Below, piece after piece: positions 51,833-60,776 of a stretch of 64,000 nt of DNA. This stretch comes from Chryseobacterium suipulveris (lineage in GTDB: Bacteria; Bacteroidota; Bacteroidia; Flavobacteriales; Weeksellaceae), in the NCBI RefSeq assembly GCF_022811685.1, contig NZ_CP094532.1, positions 2,443,501 to 2,507,500 on the forward strand, read 5' to 3'. Both the position numbers and the translations under genes were made by a program. Each line of letters opens with the position of its first letter. The first letter of the stretch is position 1. The notes beneath the pieces were generated by a model. The model was not told where the DNA came from. It ran no database searches and saw nothing but the letters and a program-made list of their open reading frames with translations.

Positions 51833-54223
51833 ATGATTAAAATCTCTCCTGAAAAATCGGGAGAGATTTTTTGTTTGCTTAAATTTGTCGTCCCAAAAAA
51901 GCTGATTTTGAGAATTATTAATATTTTTTTCTTTTTAACCCTACTCTATTCATCAATACAAGTAAGAGCGCAGCAACCATACATCACTGTTGACACCTCA
52001 ACTTACACCCCTGAACAACTTGTTCGGGCTATCTTTATTGGGAGTCAGAATGCGAGTTGCATCACCGTTTCCAATATCACTGCCAAAGGATGGCCCGATT
52101 TTGTGTCTGGAAAACCTGCAAGTTATGGCTATTTCGAAAAGGGAACTTTACCTTTCGAAATTGAAAAAGGAATTATTTTGAGCACGGGAAGTGCTGCAAA
52201 AGCACCAGGACCCAACAATTCACTTTTAGATGACGGAGACAATACGATCTGGTTAGGAGATCCCGATATTGGCAATTCGTATGTAAATGCTACCACTCTG
52301 GAATTTGATTTCGTAGCGCACCAATCCACAGGAATCAGTTTTGAGTACATTTTTCTTTCGGAAGAGTACCAAGCTTCAAATTGTCATTATTCTGATGCTT
52401 TCAAATTCCTCATAAAAAAAGCTGGTTCATCCGATGAATATGTTAATATAGCATTAGTTCCCGGGACAACAGATGCGGTAAGTTCTCTTTCCATTAATGG
52501 TGCGAGAGGGTGCGAAAAAAACATTGATTATTTTGGTGGCTTTAATACTGACACCTCAAATTCACCCACTAACTTTAACGGACAAACGAAAATACTGACC
52601 GCAAAAAAAGACAACATTGTAGCAGGAGAAAAATACCATATCAAATTAGTTATTGCAGATCACCTGAACTACCGTTACGATTCCGCAGTTTTATTAAAAG
52701 CAGGCAGTTTCGTTGGCAAAAAAGATTTAGGGCAGGATTTGCTAATTTCAAATGGTCATCCACTTTGCGAAGGAGACAACAAAATCCTCGATGCAACCAC
52801 TCCTGGTGCAACATCTTATCAATGGTTTAAAAATGGAGTAACATTAACAGGGGAAACCAATCCAAAACTCACAGTTCCCGGAACTGTTACAAGTAACGGT
52901 GAATACGAGGTTGAAATTATTCTCGGTGGCTGTCTTCTTAAAGGAACAATCCGAATCGAAGTCGAAGAAAAACCAATCGTTCCACACGGCAACTTTACAC
53001 ATCCTCTCTGTGACAATAAGCTCGATGGAAATGTCCCAGTTGATTTTGATCAGGTCAGTCGGCAGATTATTTCTAATTTTAATAACAGTTACCTCCCAAA
53101 ATATTACCTTAATCCGATCGACGCCCAAAATCCCACAGCAACTCCGCTTGCCAACGAATGGATTTTAACAGCACCTACAAAACTTTATATGCGAATAGAA
53201 AGCACTTTCGGATGTGCTCCCGTTTTTGGCGAAGTGACCTTAACCATCGGAAATAAGATTCCCTTGATAAAAAATACTTTTGCTAAAGATTTTTGCGATA
53301 ATGGTCGTTTCGGCGAGGTTTCATTTAACCTCAATGATTACATTAGAGAATTTCATTCTACCATTCAGCCAACTTTTTTTAATTCGCTTGCTGATGCGAA
53401 AAACAATATAAATCCCATTTCATCAAACCAGACGATGAGTGACACGACCAAAATTTTCGGTCTCCGTTTTGAAAATTCCGCTCTGGGTTGCCCAAATGTC
53501 GCATCGATTACCATCAATAAAAAAACACCGAACGAATCAACATCACTGCATGACAAAACCATTTGTCCCGGAACAACCACGACATTAGATGCCGGTTCGG
53601 GATTCGATTACTACAAATGGAGCAACGGAATTGAAGGTGTTTCGGCGTCGAGTATTTCAAATGTCGGGATTGGTGATTACTCGGTGGAACTTACCTCGAA
53701 CGGATGTACTTACAAACAGCACGTAAAAATAACCGAGGCACAGCTGCCAAAGATCGATCAAATTGACGTGACTGGAAACACCGCCACCGTATTTGCTTCC
53801 GGAGGAATTCCTCCATATTTCTATTCATGGGACGGCATTAATTTCTCTGATTCAAATGTTCTCAGAAATGTTCCACGGGGAAAACGCAATATTTATTTAA
53901 AAGATTCTCAGGACTGCACCAGTGTTACGAGAGAATTTTTGATTTTGAATCTAATTAACGTCATCACACCAAACGGAGACGGCAAAAACGACGTGCTGGA
54001 TTATTCAGATTTAGTAATGAAAAAGGATGTGACTCTGGAAATTTTCGATCGATTCGGAAATGCCGTCTTCAAATCTCAGGACAGCCATTATATTTGGGAC
54101 GGGAGTTCCAACGGCAAAATTGTTCCGACCGGAACTTATTGGTACGTTCTGAACTGGACCGAACCAGACACCAACAAACCCGTTTCTTACAAAGGATGGA
54201 TATTGGTAAAACACAGGGATTAG
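51833..54223 (+). CDS. Large secreted T9SS type B protein with choice-of-anchor L domain
   Basis: A protein of about 780-796 residues. The N-terminal half is a choice-of-anchor L domain (SVTAKGWPDFV-like region, LEFDFVAHQSTGISFEYIFLSEEYQ). The middle has an Ig/SprB-like region (DATTPGATSYQWFKNG, CPGTTTTLDAGSGFDYYKWSNG). The C-terminus is the gliding-motility/T9SS type B domain (LINVITPNGDGKNDVLDYSD, FDRFGNAVFKSQDSHYIWDG, VPTGTYWYVLNW). The ATG at 51833 lies 6 bp before the tsf terminator stem and is suspect. Codon 15 (TTG) or a later TTG would leave the signal peptide (about KKLILRIINIFFFLTLL) intact. It ends overlapping fmt by 4 nt. Confidence 0.85.
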   Translation: MIKISPEKSGEIFCLLKFVVPKKLILRIINIFFFLTLLYSSIQVRAQQPYITVDTSTYTPEQLVRAIFIGSQNASCITVSNITAKGWPDFVSGKPASYGYFEKGTLPFEIEKGIILSTGSAAKAPGPNNSLLDDGDNTIWLGDPDIGNSYVNATTLEFDFVAHQSTGISFEYIFLSEEYQASNCHYSDAFKFLIKKAGSSDEYVNIALVPGTTDAVSSLSINGARGCEKNIDYFGGFNTDTSNSPTNFNGQTKILTAKKDNIVAGEKYHIKLVIADHLNYRYDSAVLLKAGSFVGKKDLGQDLLISNGHPLCEGDNKILDATTPGATSYQWFKNGVTLTGETNPKLTVPGTVTSNGEYEVEIILGGCLLKGTIRIEVEEKPIVPHGNFTHPLCDNKLDGNVPVDFDQVSRQIISNFNNSYLPKYYLNPIDAQNPTATPLANEWILTAPTKLYMRIESTFGCAPVFGEVTLTIGNKIPLIKNTFAKDFCDNGRFGEVSFNLNDYIREFHSTIQPTFFNSLADAKNNINPISSNQTMSDTTKIFGLRFENSALGCPNVASITINKKTPNESTSLHDKTICPGTTTTLDAGSGFDYYKWSNGIEGVSASSISNVGIGDYSVELTSNGCTYKQHVKITEAQLPKIDQIDVTGNTATVFASGGIPPYFYSWDGINFSDSNVLRNVPRGKRNIYLKDSQDCTSVTREFLILNLINVITPNGDGKNDVLDYSDLVMKKDVTLEIFDRFGNAVFKSQDSHYIWDGSSNGKIVPTGTYWYVLNWTEPDTNKPVSYKGWILVKHRD
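51839..51872 (+). terminator. tsf terminator overlapping the next reading frame
   Basis: A 14-bp stem (AAAATCTCTCCTGA / TCGGGAGAGATTTT, one G-T pair) with an A4 loop and a T6 tail. It lies within the first 13 codons of the following open frame. Confidence 0.85.
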
Positions 54224-55164
54224 ACTCCAACAATCGAAATATTTTCAAATTCCCGGAAACCGTTCAAGAAATCTTTCACGTTCATTCTTTTCTTTCCTTC
54301 CAGTTGAAGTTCTTGCGGTAAGTAATATCCGTCTTTGGTAAATATTTTGAAAGTGTTTTTGTCAATTTCTAAAGTTCCCGGGGATTTCTGATGGTCTGAA
54401 ATTTCAAAACTTCCGCTGAAAATTTTTAGGGATTTTTCTTCGTCCCCAATTTTCAAAGTTGTAAAAGCACACGGATACGGCGACATTCCTCGGATGAAGT
54501 TGTGGATCGTTTCTGAATCTAAATTCCAGTTGATTCGGGTATCTTCCTTAAAAATTTTAAAGGCATTTTTTGGATGTTCTACTGTTGGTTGCGGTTTTTC
54601 TTTCAAAGAATTTTCAGCGAGTCCGTCCAGAGTTTTTACCACGAGTTTTGCGCCCATTACCATCAGTCGGTCGTGGAGCTGACCTGCATTTTCGTTCGGT
54701 AGAATTTCGATTTCTTCCTGCAAAAGGATATTTCCCTCATCAATTTTCTCATTAATGAAAAAAGTGGTTGCACCGGTTTTTGTTTCTCCATTGATTACCG
54801 CATAATTGATCGGTGCTGCTCCGCGATAATCCGGAAGTAGCGATGCGTGGAGATTGAAGGTTCCCAATCTCGGCATTTCGAATAATATTTTCGGCATCAT
54901 CCTGAAAGCCACGACCACGAAAACATCGGCTTCCAATTTCCTCATCTCTTCCAAAAATTCTGGATTCCTCAATTTCTCCGGTTGAAAAACGGAAAGATTG
55001 TTCTGTACCGCAAAAATTTTTACGGGGGATTCGTTAATTTTTTGTCCGCGACCGCTTGCTTTATCGGCAACGGTAACTACGCCTACAATTTCGTGGTTCG
55101 AGTGATAAATGGCTTCGAGAGATGTTTTTGCAAATTCTGGCGTTCCGAAGAATAAGATTTTCAT
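54220..55164 (-). CDS. fmt: Methionyl-tRNA formyltransferase
   Basis: A 314-residue enzyme that formylates initiator Met-tRNA. The formyltransferase core has LFFGTPEFAKTSLEAI, the SLLPDYRGAAPINYAVI motif and KTGATTFFINEKIDEGNILL; the C-terminal OB-like tRNA-binding domain is present. The catalytic N-x-H-D group (LHASLLPDYRGAAPI with upstream FNLH) is intact. Def is not adjacent. Its stop overlaps the convergent T9SS gene by 4 nt. A repeat-filled 197-bp spacer separates it from recQ. Confidence 0.96.
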   Translation of the reverse strand: MKILFFGTPEFAKTSLEAIYHSNHEIVGVVTVADKASGRGQKINESPVKIFAVQNNLSVFQPEKLRNPEFLEEMRKLEADVFVVVAFRMMPKILFEMPRLGTFNLHASLLPDYRGAAPINYAVINGETKTGATTFFINEKIDEGNILLQEEIEILPNENAGQLHDRLMVMGAKLVVKTLDGLAENSLKEKPQPTVEHPKNAFKIFKEDTRINWNLDSETIHNFIRGMSPYPCAFTTLKIGDEEKSLKIFSGSFEISDHQKSPGTLEIDKNTFKIFTKDGYYLPQELQLEGKKRMNVKDFLNGFREFENISIVGV

Positions 55165-55361
55165 TTGAGGTGATTTGAGGTGATTTGAGGTTATTTGAAG
55201 TTGTTTGAGATGGTTTGATTAGAGTTTCGAGTTCCAAGTTTCAAGTTCCAAGTTTCAAAATTTGGTATTTGCCAATAAATATTGTTTCAGTGTTACATTG
55301 TTAGATTGTTACATTAGTAAATTGCTACATTGATACATTGGTACATTGTTACATTGATAAA
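55165..55361. repeat. 197-bp spacer with two repeat families
   Basis: No gene. Bases 55165-55259 contain GAGGTGATTTGAGGTGATTTGAGG then GTTCCAAGTTTCAAG units (GTTTC family). Bases 55291-55361 contain TACATTGAT/TACATTGGT units matching those at 36322-36369. Confidence 0.75.
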
Positions 55362-57266
55362 TTAATCCTTAACAGCATAAGTCCTGAAATTCAACATTTT
55401 CACTTTCCCTGAATCGAGGAGATAAATCAAATTTTCAAGAATCGTTTCCTTTTGGTAATAGTTGAGTTGTATCGCGATCTCCTCAACATTGCATGGCTTT
55501 TTACGTAACACCTGCAGAATTTCGTGGGTCATATTTCTTCCGAAAACACTTTCTTTCTGCTTTTCGCATACGGAACATTTTCCGCAGTTCTTGATGTTTT
55601 TTTCACCGAAATAAGAGAGGATCATTTTCATCTTGCAAAACTCTTCGTTCCTGGTGAAGAATTTCATTTCTTCCCATTTGCGGATTTTATTTTTTTGGAT
55701 TTGCTCGAAAAGTTTCCAATATTTTCCATTGATTGCTCGGTCGTCGCGGTGTTTCAGGAATTTAATGCTGGATTGCGCACCGTCGATGTATTCAAGGTAA
55801 TTCCGTTGCTGCATTTCTTTCAGCCGCTCCTTCAACTGATGTGGGTCGGTTCGTATTTTCTGGCTCAAAGCAATTTCGCCAAACATCGTCTTGTGCGTAG
55901 TCAATCCTGAAATATTCCGCAGAAGGAGTTCAATGAAATAACCGTCCTTCTTTGGAAGTAGATCAATTTCATCGTGGGAAATTTTTAATTCTACTGACGA
56001 GTGCGACTTGTTGTTATTAAAGAAAACAATTTCCTGGTTGTGCAAAAAGTTGAGAACATTCCTAATTTTTGCCTGCGAGCATTTTGTAAAATTCTGAATG
56101 CGCTGCAACTGCAGTTGAAAAACATTTTCCGGTAAATCATTTTCTGCAATCTGAAATGCGGAATACAGATAACTCACGATTTTTTGAAACTCAGATTTTG
56201 ATGGAATCTGGTGTTGCAGAATATCATCAAAATTCTTCAATTCCTGATCGTTCCAGAAAAGAAAAGTGTAGGAATCATTTCCATCCCGACCTGCTCTTCC
56301 GATTTCCTGATAATAATTTTCAACCGATGGTGAAGGTGAGAAATGTATGATGAGCCGAACATTTTCTTTGTCGATTCCCATTCCGAATGCATTGGTCGAA
56401 ACCAAGACCTGGTTATTCTGCTCGATCCAGAATTTCTGTTTCGCGTTTTTTTCTTTTACGGGAAGTCCGGCGTGGAAGTAATCCACATTATCTACATTAT
56501 TCCGTTTCAAAAATTTCACAAGTTCTTCCGAATCCTTTCTGGTCCTTACATAAATAATTCCTGATGATCGGTTGTACCTCATCAGATTCAAGATCCGTTC
56601 GTACTTATCCGAAATATTTTCAGTAATGATGCGGATATTGGTTCGCCGAAAACTTTTCTTGAAAACCGCGGGGTTTTTAAAATTGAGTTTCTGTTGGATT
56701 TCATCCAGAACTTTGGGAGTCGCAGTCGCTGTTAAAGCAAGGCAGGGAATTTTACCCAAATTTTCTCTGAAACCTTTGATATTCTGGTAACTCGGTCGAA
56801 AATCCTGTCCCCATTCGGAAATACAATGCGCTTCATCAATGGCAATAAACGAAACTTTTATTTCTTCGATGTTTTGGAGAAAAAACCGGTTCGTCAACCT
56901 TTCGGGTGAAACATATAGGAGTTTGGTAACTCCGTCTTTACAGCGGTTCAGGATGGTTTCTGAATCAAATTCGTCGAGTTCCGATGAAAGATATTCTGCT
57001 TCTATCCCCTTCATTTTTAGTTGGGAAACCTGATCCTTCATCAATGCCAAAAGTGGCGAAACCACGATGCACGTTCCTTCCTGAATAAGCGCTGGAAGTT
57101 GATAGCACAGAGATTTACCTCCACCAGTCGGCAAAAGCGCAAGTGTATCATTCCCCGAGATTACAGAATTAATGATTTCTTCCTGGGAATCGCGAAAAGT
57201 GTCGAACCCCCAAAAATGTTTAAGGGTCTCGGTCTTTAACCTTGAAAAATCCTGCTCGGAAATCAT
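55362..57266 (-). CDS. recQ: ATP-dependent DNA helicase RecQ
   Basis: A 634-residue 3'-5' SF2 helicase involved in recombination and replication-fork repair. It has FRDSQEEIINSVI (motif 0), Walker A (TGGGKSLCYQLPA), DEAH box (AIDEAHCISEWGQDFRPSY), motif III (ALTATAT) and motif VI (YQEIGRAGRDGNDSY). A zinc module (four cysteines ending CGKCSVCEKQ) follows, and then a short winged-helix-like tail. No HRDC domain is evident, as in the shorter RecQ class. It is preceded by a repeat-filled spacer on the plus-strand side and followed, in the gene order, by the OmpA genes. Confidence 0.95.
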   Translation of the reverse strand: MISEQDFSRLKTETLKHFWGFDTFRDSQEEIINSVISGNDTLALLPTGGGKSLCYQLPALIQEGTCIVVSPLLALMKDQVSQLKMKGIEAEYLSSELDEFDSETILNRCKDGVTKLLYVSPERLTNRFFLQNIEEIKVSFIAIDEAHCISEWGQDFRPSYQNIKGFRENLGKIPCLALTATATPKVLDEIQQKLNFKNPAVFKKSFRRTNIRIITENISDKYERILNLMRYNRSSGIIYVRTRKDSEELVKFLKRNNVDNVDYFHAGLPVKEKNAKQKFWIEQNNQVLVSTNAFGMGIDKENVRLIIHFSPSPSVENYYQEIGRAGRDGNDSYTFLFWNDQELKNFDDILQHQIPSKSEFQKIVSYLYSAFQIAENDLPENVFQLQLQRIQNFTKCSQAKIRNVLNFLHNQEIVFFNNNKSHSSVELKISHDEIDLLPKKDGYFIELLLRNISGLTTHKTMFGEIALSQKIRTDPHQLKERLKEMQQRNYLEYIDGAQSSIKFLKHRDDRAINGKYWKLFEQIQKNKIRKWEEMKFFTRNEEFCKMKMILSYFGEKNIKNCGKCSVCEKQKESVFGRNMTHEILQVLRKKPCNVEEIAIQLNYYQKETILENLIYLLDSGKVKMLNFRTYAVKD

Positions 57267-57299
57267 CTTGTAAAAATACTGAAACTAAGGTTTGAAAAC

Positions 57300-57327
57300 A
57301 AAAAAGCCACGCAATTGCGCAGCTTTT
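57300..57327 (-). terminator. Terminator after the first OmpA gene
   Basis: On the minus strand an imperfect stem (AAAGC..CGCAATTGCG..GCTTT) ends in a T tract. It lies about 20 bp past the stop of the OmpA gene at 57348. Confidence 0.6.
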
Positions 57328-57347
57328 TGTTATGATTTGCAAAAGAA

Positions 57348-58808
57348 TTATTTTGCTTCGAAGTAAACTCTACGGTTTGCTCTGTTTTTCCATTCAGGAC
57401 ATTTTATAGCTGGTTCACATTCTGGATATTTAAGGTCTTTTTCACCTCTACCGATTACGTTAAGTTTTGAACCGTCTGCACCGTATTTAATCAGATAATT
57501 CTTAACATTGTTTGCTCTTCTTTCAGAAAGTTTCTGATTATAGGCGTCAGTTCCTCTGGTATCAGTTCCACCGATCACATTATATGATCCTGGAGTTGAA
57601 TTGATATAATTAATAGCGTTATCAAGGATCGGCGTGTTGGAAGGGAGAATTCTATCTGAATTCAAATCAAACTCAATTCCTTCTAAAGTTTTTGTTTCTT
57701 CGCTCACTAAAGTCGAACCTGAAGTTGTTCCATTATTATACGGACATCCGTTATTTTCAACAGGTCCAGGAACGGTAACACACTTGTCATAAAGGTCGAT
57801 AACACCATCCAAATCGGTATCCAACGCTACACCTGCTCCGTCAACTCTTGCACCTGTAGGAGTGTCAAGTTGTCTGTCCCAATCATCACAAACTCCATCA
57901 TTATCAGCATCACCACTTTTACAAACTTCCACGTCTTGGTTTTTATCAGCAAGAACATCGAGTTTATAATAGATTTCCTGTAGTGGATCATGCCAGAAAA
58001 GATGAGACTCGTGTTTGCCCAGATTTAAGGTTGCCCCAACCGAAATATTAATCAGGTTGTCGGAAGGGTTGTCATTTCTCTTGCCGTTATAGCCAGTTCC
58101 ACCTGCACCGTCGAAAGTATCATCACCGCTTACTACATACATCATTCTACCTTCAATATCCAATTCTTTTGTAGCACGGTATTTCAGCCCAGCTCCCGCC
58201 TGTCCGAAGATACTTCCTAAAGAAAACGGCTTTATTTCTGTAATTAATGCCTGATTGTAAGCAGAACCAGGATCCTGTCTAAATGCCCTGTAAGCCAAAG
58301 TACCAACTCCCGCATAACCGTGAAGCGCCCATCTGAATGGCGAGTGGTTATCAACTCTTCTCAATAAATTAGAAAAATTGATATCTCCTAAAACAGAAAT
58401 CGCATCAAACTGTGTTCTAGCTCCTGCCGCAGTAGAGGCAACGTGGTCTCTAGTATCTACAAAACCCTGTCTTGTTTCACCTTTGTCATACTGCAACTTT
58501 AGACCGAAAGCATGAGTCAAAGCTTTGTCAACACTTAAATATGCGGACCAGCCAAATAGATTTTTTCCTGCTCCAAAGCCCTTAATGGAAGTCAAGTCGG
58601 CTGACTGCATCAATGGCACCCCTGCTCCTGCAGACACCGCCCAATCATTAAATCTCTTAGATTCCTGGGTGAAAGGCGATACATTTGCAGATCCTGAAGT
58701 ATATGCATTTGGATATTTACCGGTCGTCGAAACTGCAACCGAATCCTGTGCGAAAACTGCAACTGGAGCAATCAAGGCAAATGCAATGCTGGTTAATCTT
58801 AATTTCAT
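57348..58808 (-). CDS. OmpA-family outer-membrane protein 1
   Basis: A 486-residue exported protein: signal peptide (about 1-20, ending VFAQ), an N-terminal beta-barrel of about 250 residues, a calcium-binding thrombospondin type 3-like region (DADNDGVCDDWDRQLDTPTG, LDTDLDGVIDLYDKC), and a C-terminal OmpA peptidoglycan-binding domain (GTDTRGTDAYNQKLSERRAN). It anchors the outer membrane to the wall. The paralogue 30 bp upstream has the same order and near-identical repeat region; the pair is a tandem duplication. Function beyond structural anchoring is not known. Confidence 0.93.
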   Translation of the reverse strand: MKLRLTSIAFALIAPVAVFAQDSVAVSTTGKYPNAYTSGSANVSPFTQESKRFNDWAVSAGAGVPLMQSADLTSIKGFGAGKNLFGWSAYLSVDKALTHAFGLKLQYDKGETRQGFVDTRDHVASTAAGARTQFDAISVLGDINFSNLLRRVDNHSPFRWALHGYAGVGTLAYRAFRQDPGSAYNQALITEIKPFSLGSIFGQAGAGLKYRATKELDIEGRMMYVVSGDDTFDGAGGTGYNGKRNDNPSDNLINISVGATLNLGKHESHLFWHDPLQEIYYKLDVLADKNQDVEVCKSGDADNDGVCDDWDRQLDTPTGARVDGAGVALDTDLDGVIDLYDKCVTVPGPVENNGCPYNNGTTSGSTLVSEETKTLEGIEFDLNSDRILPSNTPILDNAINYINSTPGSYNVIGGTDTRGTDAYNQKLSERRANNVKNYLIKYGADGSKLNVIGRGEKDLKYPECEPAIKCPEWKNRANRRVYFEAK

Positions 58809-58838
58809 ATCTCTATTTTATTTTATTAATATTGTGTA

Positions 58839-60323
58839 TTATTTCTGAATAAAGTAAACTCTTCTGTTTTCTTCGTTTTTCCATTCAGGACAATTAGTTG
58901 CCGGATCACATTCCGGATATTTCAAGTCGGTTTTTCCTCGCCCTTCAGCTGTGAGAATCTGTGAGCTAACCCCTTTCTTCACCAAGTAGCTAACAACCGC
59001 ATCGGCTCTTCGCTGGGACAACTTTTGATTAAGGGCAGCTGAACCTCGCGCATCTGTAGCACCAATCACTGCAAATTTGTTGCTACTATCAAGTCCCTTT
59101 ATTATCTCTGCTGCCTGATCAAGTTTGTCAAACGACTGAGGTCTAATTTTTGCGCTGTTAAGTTCAAACTCAATCCCTTCGAAAAATTTATTTACTTCTT
59201 CAATATTTGTTGCGGTATTAGAACCGTCATAAGTATTTGCTGGAGGGCAACCGTTATTCTCAACTGGACCGGGAACGGTAACACACTTGTCGTAGAGATC
59301 AATTACTCCGTCTAAATCCATGTCTAAAGCAACACCTGCTCCATCAACTCTTGCTCCTGCCGGCGTATCAAGCTGTCTATCCCAATCATCACAAACACCG
59401 TCGTAATCATGATCACCTTTTTCACAAACAACAAAATCTACAACTGTATTCTCCAGAATATTTGTTCTTCTATAGGCATCTTGCAATGGATCAAACCACC
59501 GGAGATGGGTATCGTGTTTTCCGAGCTTGAAAGAAAGCCCAAGGTTCGCGGTTATCATGTTATCGGAATGTCCTGGTGTAATCGCGTTATATGCAGGTTT
59601 TGCATCTGAACTCCAACCGCCACCATCGAAGGAATCGTCGCCTGTCGCCACATACATCACTCTTGCTTCGATATCAACAAGTTTTGACAAATTGTAACTC
59701 AACCCTGTACCAAACTGGAAGAAGAAGGAATCAATCCTAAGATCCTGCTGAATTTCAATAGGAATTCTTTTTGGAACATCATTCCACCGTGAAGCATCGT
59801 TATCTAACAACAAAGTATTATACCCTTGTAAACCAATTCCCGCATAGCCATGAAGTGCCCATTTAAAATTTGAATGATTGTCAACACGTCTTAAGAGATT
59901 GGAAAAATTAAGATCCCCTAAAAGAGAAATTTGATGATATTTTGTCCACGCTGTTCCAACTCCTGCTTTCACTCCGGCTTGTCCCGGAAGCAAAGCTTTC
60001 TGATTGGTTTTACCCATAGAACCCATTAAACTCAACGCAAAAGTGTGGCTGATTTGCTTATCCAGACTGATATATCCGTTCCAGCCGAAATTCACTTTTC
60101 CATCATAGAAAGAGTTTACGTCGGCTGCATGCAAAAATGCACCGCCTCCACCTACAGAAACGGACCAATCTCTAAATTTCCGAGCTTCATTATTAAAAGG
60201 ATATACATTTGCAGATCCGTTGGAATAAGCATTGGGATAATCTCCCGCATCATTAACTTTCGAATTATTCTGAGCAAAGAATGCGACAGGAGCGAATAGA
60301 GCTAACAATAAATTTAATCTCAT
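58839..60323 (-). CDS. OmpA-family outer-membrane protein 2
   Basis: A 494-residue paralogue of the next gene, with the same architecture: signal peptide, beta-barrel (about 25-270), thrombospondin type 3-like repeats (HDYDGVCDDWDRQLDTPAGA, MDLDGVIDLYDKC), and an OmpA domain (GATDARGSAALNQKLSQRRAD). It lies 30 bp upstream of the other copy on the same strand, with no terminator between, so one transcript is likely. The C-terminal part is more conserved than the barrel, as expected if the barrel faces variable ligands. It begins 10 bp before folK's stop region. Confidence 0.93.
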   Translation of the reverse strand: MRLNLLLALFAPVAFFAQNNSKVNDAGDYPNAYSNGSANVYPFNNEARKFRDWSVSVGGGGAFLHAADVNSFYDGKVNFGWNGYISLDKQISHTFALSLMGSMGKTNQKALLPGQAGVKAGVGTAWTKYHQISLLGDLNFSNLLRRVDNHSNFKWALHGYAGIGLQGYNTLLLDNDASRWNDVPKRIPIEIQQDLRIDSFFFQFGTGLSYNLSKLVDIEARVMYVATGDDSFDGGGWSSDAKPAYNAITPGHSDNMITANLGLSFKLGKHDTHLRWFDPLQDAYRRTNILENTVVDFVVCEKGDHDYDGVCDDWDRQLDTPAGARVDGAGVALDMDLDGVIDLYDKCVTVPGPVENNGCPPANTYDGSNTATNIEEVNKFFEGIEFELNSAKIRPQSFDKLDQAAEIIKGLDSSNKFAVIGATDARGSAALNQKLSQRRADAVVSYLVKKGVSSQILTAEGRGKTDLKYPECDPATNCPEWKNEENRRVYFIQK

Positions 60324-60333
60324 ATTGGTGTTT

Positions 60334-60753
60334 TTATTCCGATAACTGGCTCAACAATCTTTTAGAAAAATCCCTTTGGGAAAGATGCTTTTTATGCGGA
60401 ATCTCTAATCTGGAACTCCAGAATTTAACATTCCCGTAGGTCACTACATCAATATCAATAATCCGGTCAAGATATTCTTTAGTAGAAAACGTGTCTTTAT
60501 TCCTTCCCATTTTCTTTTCAATATTCTTGACGGATTTCAAGAGTTTTACTGGCGAAAATTGTGTTTTTATCAGTACTGCAATATTACAAAAAAAATTACT
60601 AGTCACAAACTCCACAGGAGCTGTTTTCATGATTTCACTCACTTTTTTTATCTCGCCAATTTCCTCTCGAATATGCCTTAATGCGGCTTCAATATTTTCC
60701 TCTGGATTTCCTAAATTGCTACCGAGTAACAAAGTGACTACATGTTGCGACAT
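60334..60753 (-). CDS. folK: Dihydropteridine pyrophosphokinase (HPPK)
   Basis: A 139-residue enzyme of folate synthesis that pyrophosphorylates 6-hydroxymethyl-7,8-dihydropterin. It has VTLLLGSNLGNPEENIEAALRHI, FFCNIAVLIKTQ, KNIEKKMGRNKD and the metal-binding DRIIDIDVVTYG; the HKKHLSQRDFSKRLL loop ends the fold. Slightly short compared with the 158-residue E. coli enzyme, but all conserved parts are present. It is divergent from sppA with 23 bp between starts. Confidence 0.94.
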   Translation of the reverse strand: MSQHVVTLLLGSNLGNPEENIEAALRHIREEIGEIKKVSEIMKTAPVEFVTSNFFCNIAVLIKTQFSPVKLLKSVKNIEKKMGRNKDTFSTKEYLDRIIDIDVVTYGNVKFWSSRLEIPHKKHLSQRDFSKRLLSQLSE

Positions 60754-60776
60754 ATCGTTAAAATTTATATAAAACT

